From Candidatus Thorarchaeota archaeon (GTDB lineage: Archaea > Asgardarchaeota > Thorarchaeia > Thorarchaeales > Thorarchaeaceae): DNA of 9,849 nucleotides. This document shows, piece by piece, positions 7,128 to 9,849 of the stretch. The notes below the pieces were generated by a model. That model searched no databases, had not been told where the DNA came from, and worked only from the letters and a program-made list of their open reading frames with translations. The stretch lies in assembly GCA_016840245.1 (NCBI GenBank), contig JAEOST010000388.1, positions 1-9,849 of the forward strand. The letters are read 5' to 3'. Made by a program: the position numbers and the translations under genes. Within the stretch, counting starts at the first letter, position 1. Each line of letters begins with the position of its first letter.

Positions 7128-8096
7128 GTGAATACTGCTATCCTTTCTCACGGAGATCTAGATGGAATCACTTCAGGAGCAATCGGTTTGCTTGCCTATC
7201 CTGGTTCAGATTTCTATTTCTCCCGTCCATCAAATGTTGCAAAAGATCTGTATCGTGTTGCTAAGGACCGACCTGATACAGTTGTTGTCAGCGATATAGC
7301 TATTAGCACTGCAAAGTTCAATGACCTACTTCGTGCTCTAGATAGATACCCAGAATCATCCACTATACATTGGATTGATCACCATCCTATGACTTCTCAA
7401 CATAGAAAGAAACTCTCCCAACGAGTAGAGCTGTTTCATATGACAGGCCCCTGTGCAGCTGAGCTTGTGTATCGTAAGTTTGAGAAGCAGATGCCTGAGC
7501 ATGCCATGCGTTTGGCCCTGTACGGTGCAATTGGTGATTACTGCGATGACACAGAGTTTGCTAAGAGGCACTTGGAAGATTACGACAAACGAACTTTGTA
7601 TTTAGAGGCTGGTCTACTAGTCCAAGCACTCCAAGAGATAGATTATCGAAAAGAGAGTAAGGATTTAGTTCGTGAACTCTCTCTTGGAATTGAACCGAGC
7701 TCTATGAATGATATTGTTTCGTTGGCAATCAAAGCCACTAGAATTGAACATGAGGTCTTCCGTTTTGTCCAGAATAACGCTCGTAAAATGGGACAAGTCG
7801 GATATATACTAGACATGCCCATTGGTGGATATAGGGGCAAATCAGCCAAGTTTTCAGCATATGTCACAGACTCACAAATTGGAATCAGTGTTCGTTCATC
7901 CGACGACGACGTGGATATGAGTATTCGACGAAGACACTCTAAAGTAGATCTCAACAAGGCTCTAGGTAAGATATTACGAGATATCCCTGGAGCTCACGGT
8001 GGAGGTCATCCAGCTGCAGCTGGTGCTAGCATGGGACTAAATCACTTTCCGAAGTTCCTTCAACAACTTGCAGAGTATGTAGATGCTATGCAATAG
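7128..8096 (+). CDS. DHH/DHHA1 family phosphoesterase (archaeal RecJ/oligoribonuclease-like)
   Basis: This 322-residue cytoplasmic metal-dependent phosphoesterase has all core motifs: motif I H-G-D-L-D-G (8-13), motif II D56 in V-V-V-S-D (52-56), the name-giving D-H-H (84-86), and motif IV with D137 in G-D-Y-C-D-D (136-141). The C-terminal DHHA1 substrate-binding domain carries G-A-H-G-G-G-H-P-A-A-A-G-A (288-300). Members of the superfamily hydrolyse phosphodiester bonds in single-stranded DNA, short RNAs, cyclic dinucleotides or pAp. The short two-domain build, without OB-fold or helicase-interaction extensions, favours a small-substrate or archaeal RecJ-like enzyme, but the substrate cannot be chosen from sequence alone. 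The GTG start is 14 bases after the preceding stop, so it may be read through from the MoxR operon. Its last 11 bases overlap the end of the convergent transporter gene. Confidence 0.92.
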   Translation: MNTAILSHGDLDGITSGAIGLLAYPGSDFYFSRPSNVAKDLYRVAKDRPDTVVVSDIAISTAKFNDLLRALDRYPESSTIHWIDHHPMTSQHRKKLSQRVELFHMTGPCAAELVYRKFEKQMPEHAMRLALYGAIGDYCDDTEFAKRHLEDYDKRTLYLEAGLLVQALQEIDYRKESKDLVRELSLGIEPSSMNDIVSLAIKATRIEHEVFRFVQNNARKMGQVGYILDMPIGGYRGKSAKFSAYVTDSQIGISVRSSDDDVDMSIRRRHSKVDLNKALGKILRDIPGAHGGGHPAAAGASMGLNHFPKFLQQLAEYVDAMQ

Positions 8097-9849
8097 CGAA
8101 CAGCAGTAAAGCTTGTACCATCACGAAGATAACCGTCACTATTGCCTCACCAGAGACGGCACCACTCAGAATTCTGTTTGTAGTCCTCCTCTCAGTCTTT
8201 ATCTGTTCCAGTCCAGCATCATCTGTTGGTTCTACTTCTCTACGTTTCTTCTTTAGTCTGTAATCAACAAGACCACCAAGGAGCATAGCTACTGCAGTTG
8301 CAGGCGGGATTAGGAGACCCACAGCTAGACTAATGGGACTCAGGTCTCTCTGGAGCAGGTATCGACCTGCTAGACCACCAACGATTCCAAATGCAATTAG
8401 ATAGACGAAATCAAATGGGAACATCAGCTGGCCAATGAGCGGGATTGATACTCCCTCACCACCAGTTCCCGGTAGTTGCATGTCAGTAAGACCTGAGAGA
8501 CTGATTACTAAGAAGCCGAACAACTGTGCAGTAGGGCTCGGGAACTCCGACCCTCCAAAACCAAACTGTGATTCATCAAAGGGCGAGACGAAGATCATGT
8601 AGATTATGAGAGGTCCAATTGTTGATGCCACTAGGAGGCTGAACAAGAGGGCTTTCATAATATCTCGACCCCTCACTCCTAACACCTGTCCAAGCTTTAG
8701 ATGAACAAGTGCTGCAAGGGCAGCATTTTGGAGGCCTGATAATAGTGCCATGAAGGTTGTGATGGTCTGAAATGTGACCCTGAAGAAAATGATTGCAGGA
8801 ATTGCTACAACATCTGATATGAAACCCGCCAAAAGACCTGTTTCACTCACAGCAACTGCGGTGAAATATGCGGAAACAAGTGCTAGGGGGGAACCAAGTA
8901 TAAAGAGAATGGCCTCTATGTGAATACCTGGAAATGGCTCAAGGAAATAGAAGAAGATGAGACCTATGATTATGAATAGCACCATGGATACGAATGCAAC
9001 CCATATAGGCAGCTGACCTCTTCGGCTTTTCAGATACCCTCTTGGATCCTGTGCCATTTCAGTGACTTCTGTCTTGAACTCATCAAAACTGAATCTAATC
9101 CATGCGATAGGTGTCTTCTGTTCTTCTGACTGTTCTAACTCTTCTGCCTCCTCGATTTCTTGGTCTTTATTCTCCTGAACTTCCTCAGGATCTTCTTTCT
9201 TTTTCAGAACATCACCAAGAATCACAACTGCAAATACACCAAGGGCAAGATACAGAATCTCAGGTCTGTGGAGGTGTTCACTGAATAGGAGGGTTATATC
9301 TGCAGACTCAAGAAATACCCAAATCAGTATTGAAGCGATACTACCTGCAAATATCACTATGACACGCTTCCAGCCCATAAAGAATCCCAGACTTGCAAGG
9401 AGTGGAGAGTTACTTACTCCAATCCAGTCCGGTACGGCAGGAACAATGGCATTCGGAATAGTTGACATACTTCTTCCTGCTACTGAGCTGACTGACTCCC
9501 TTGCAGCGACCCAAGCTGCAGAAACACCCATTCCAATCAAGATTGGTTTTCGAGCACCACTTTCTGCAGCCATCGATCTTATTGTCTCAGCCTGAGGGGC
9601 AACCTGTGGCCAAGGTGCGTTATCAAATCTATCTCTGAATGGAGCCAACAAAATCAGACCACAGATTCCTGTTACGAAAGTTACGAATATCATGAATGGG
9701 AGCGTCACTAGCTCCATAACCAGTGCCGGGCCTCCAATCGGATCTATCTGAGGGACAAAGATAGCAATAGCTGGAAAAATTATCAATACTCCCACGGCCA
9801 TCATTGCTGAGCCATTCGCAATTGTGACAACTATTGTATTCTCTTCTGG
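8086..9849 (-). CDS. OPT family oligopeptide/metal-chelate transporter (5' partial)
   Basis: The minus-strand frame stays open to the right edge. The 15 codons before the ATG at 9804 include E-E-N-T-I-V-V-T-I-A-N, the conserved start of the first OPT repeat, so the true start lies outside the window and 587 residues are visible. Many membrane helices are present. Family features include P-Q-V-A-P-Q-A-E-T-I-R-S-M after the early helices, H-L-K-L-G-Q-V-L-G-V-R-G-R-D in the second half, and a final S-G-A-V-S-G-E-A-I (complement of about 8136-8162) before the last helix. OPT proteins are proton-coupled importers of oligopeptides or metal chelates. A strongly acidic cytoplasmic loop with a run of Glu, Asp and Lys residues (complement of about 9010-9204) separates the two halves and is unusual in size. 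No adjacent gene indicates the substrate. It faces the phosphoesterase gene tail-to-tail with an 11-base overlap. Confidence 0.9.
   Translation of the reverse strand, partial: PEENTIVVTIANGSAMMAVGVLIIFPAIAIFVPQIDPIGGPALVMELVTLPFMIFVTFVTGICGLILLAPFRDRFDNAPWPQVAPQAETIRSMAAESGARKPILIGMGVSAAWVAARESVSSVAGRSMSTIPNAIVPAVPDWIGVSNSPLLASLGFFMGWKRVIVIFAGSIASILIWVFLESADITLLFSEHLHRPEILYLALGVFAVVILGDVLKKKEDPEEVQENKDQEIEEAEELEQSEEQKTPIAWIRFSFDEFKTEVTEMAQDPRGYLKSRRGQLPIWVAFVSMVLFIIIGLIFFYFLEPFPGIHIEAILFILGSPLALVSAYFTAVAVSETGLLAGFISDVVAIPAIIFFRVTFQTITTFMALLSGLQNAALAALVHLKLGQVLGVRGRDIMKALLFSLLVASTIGPLIIYMIFVSPFDESQFGFGGSEFPSPTAQLFGFLVISLSGLTDMQLPGTGGEGVSIPLIGQLMFPFDFVYLIAFGIVGGLAGRYLLQRDLSPISLAVGLLIPPATAVAMLLGGLVDYRLKKKRREVEPTDDAGLEQIKTERRTTNRILSGAVSGEAIVTVIFVMVQALLLFAIA

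Noticed and set aside
7022..7264. Plus-strand 80-codon frame bridging two genes
   Set aside because: It overlaps the ends of two strongly supported genes in another frame and has no ribosome-binding motif or domain.
7643..7957. Minus-strand 104-codon frame opposite the DHH phosphoesterase
   Set aside because: It is antisense to the conserved phosphoesterase gene and its translation looks random.
9802..9804. ATG (complement) as the start of the OPT transporter
   Set aside because: The 15 upstream codons are open and contain the conserved first element of the OPT family, so the gene continues past the right edge.
1..9849. CRISPR array, tRNA/rRNA gene or insertion sequence
   Set aside because: No regularly spaced identical repeats, cloverleaf or rRNA-like segments, transposase or terminal inverted repeats were seen, and nearly all bases are in confident coding genes.

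Overview
The window looks like archaeal genomic DNA. Genes are tightly packed, ribosome-binding motifs are of the GGTGA/GAGGTGG type that would pair with an archaeal 16S 3' end, GTG and TTG starts are common, and an N-glycosylation-rich surface protein and an archaeal-type DHH phosphoesterase are present. GC content is intermediate, judged by eye. The general look (Ig-like surface protein, DUF4350 and MoxR genes in one operon) would fit an Asgard archaeon such as Thorarchaeia. That placement is a guess: no eukaryotic-signature gene, rRNA or other marker is present to prove it. There are no tRNA or rRNA genes, CRISPR arrays, insertion sequences, or gene-free stretches longer than about 30 bases.

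Bases 1-7113 hold one compact plus-strand gene run. It contains, in order: the C-terminal part of an Ig-like-repeat ectodomain protein with one membrane anchor (open at the left edge); a small membrane-anchored DUF4129-like protein; a membrane-anchored DUF4350 protein; a MoxR-family AAA+ ATPase; a DUF58 von Willebrand factor A (VWA) protein; and an unrecognised multi-pass membrane protein with a highly charged coiled-coil tail. Spacings run from a 4-base overlap to 27 bases, and most genes have a clear ribosome-binding motif. AAA+ MoxR proteins paired with VWA proteins are known elsewhere as chaperone-like remodelling pairs (RavA-ViaA, NorQ-NorD, CbbQ-CbbO). Here the pair sits in an operon whose other products are all membrane or surface proteins, so the cluster plausibly assembles, matures or remodels something in the cell envelope. 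The actual substrate is unknown, and this is the least described system in the window.

Bases 7128-8096 encode a DHH/DHHA1 phosphoesterase only 14 bases downstream on the same strand. It may be cotranscribed, but no functional link is visible.

Bases 8086-9849 hold a minus-strand gene for an OPT (oligopeptide transporter) family membrane protein. Its 3' end overlaps the phosphoesterase gene tail-to-tail by 11 bases, and its 5' end lies beyond the right edge. Both edge genes are therefore partial: the first in-frame ATG of each (79 and 9804) is an internal methionine, not a start.
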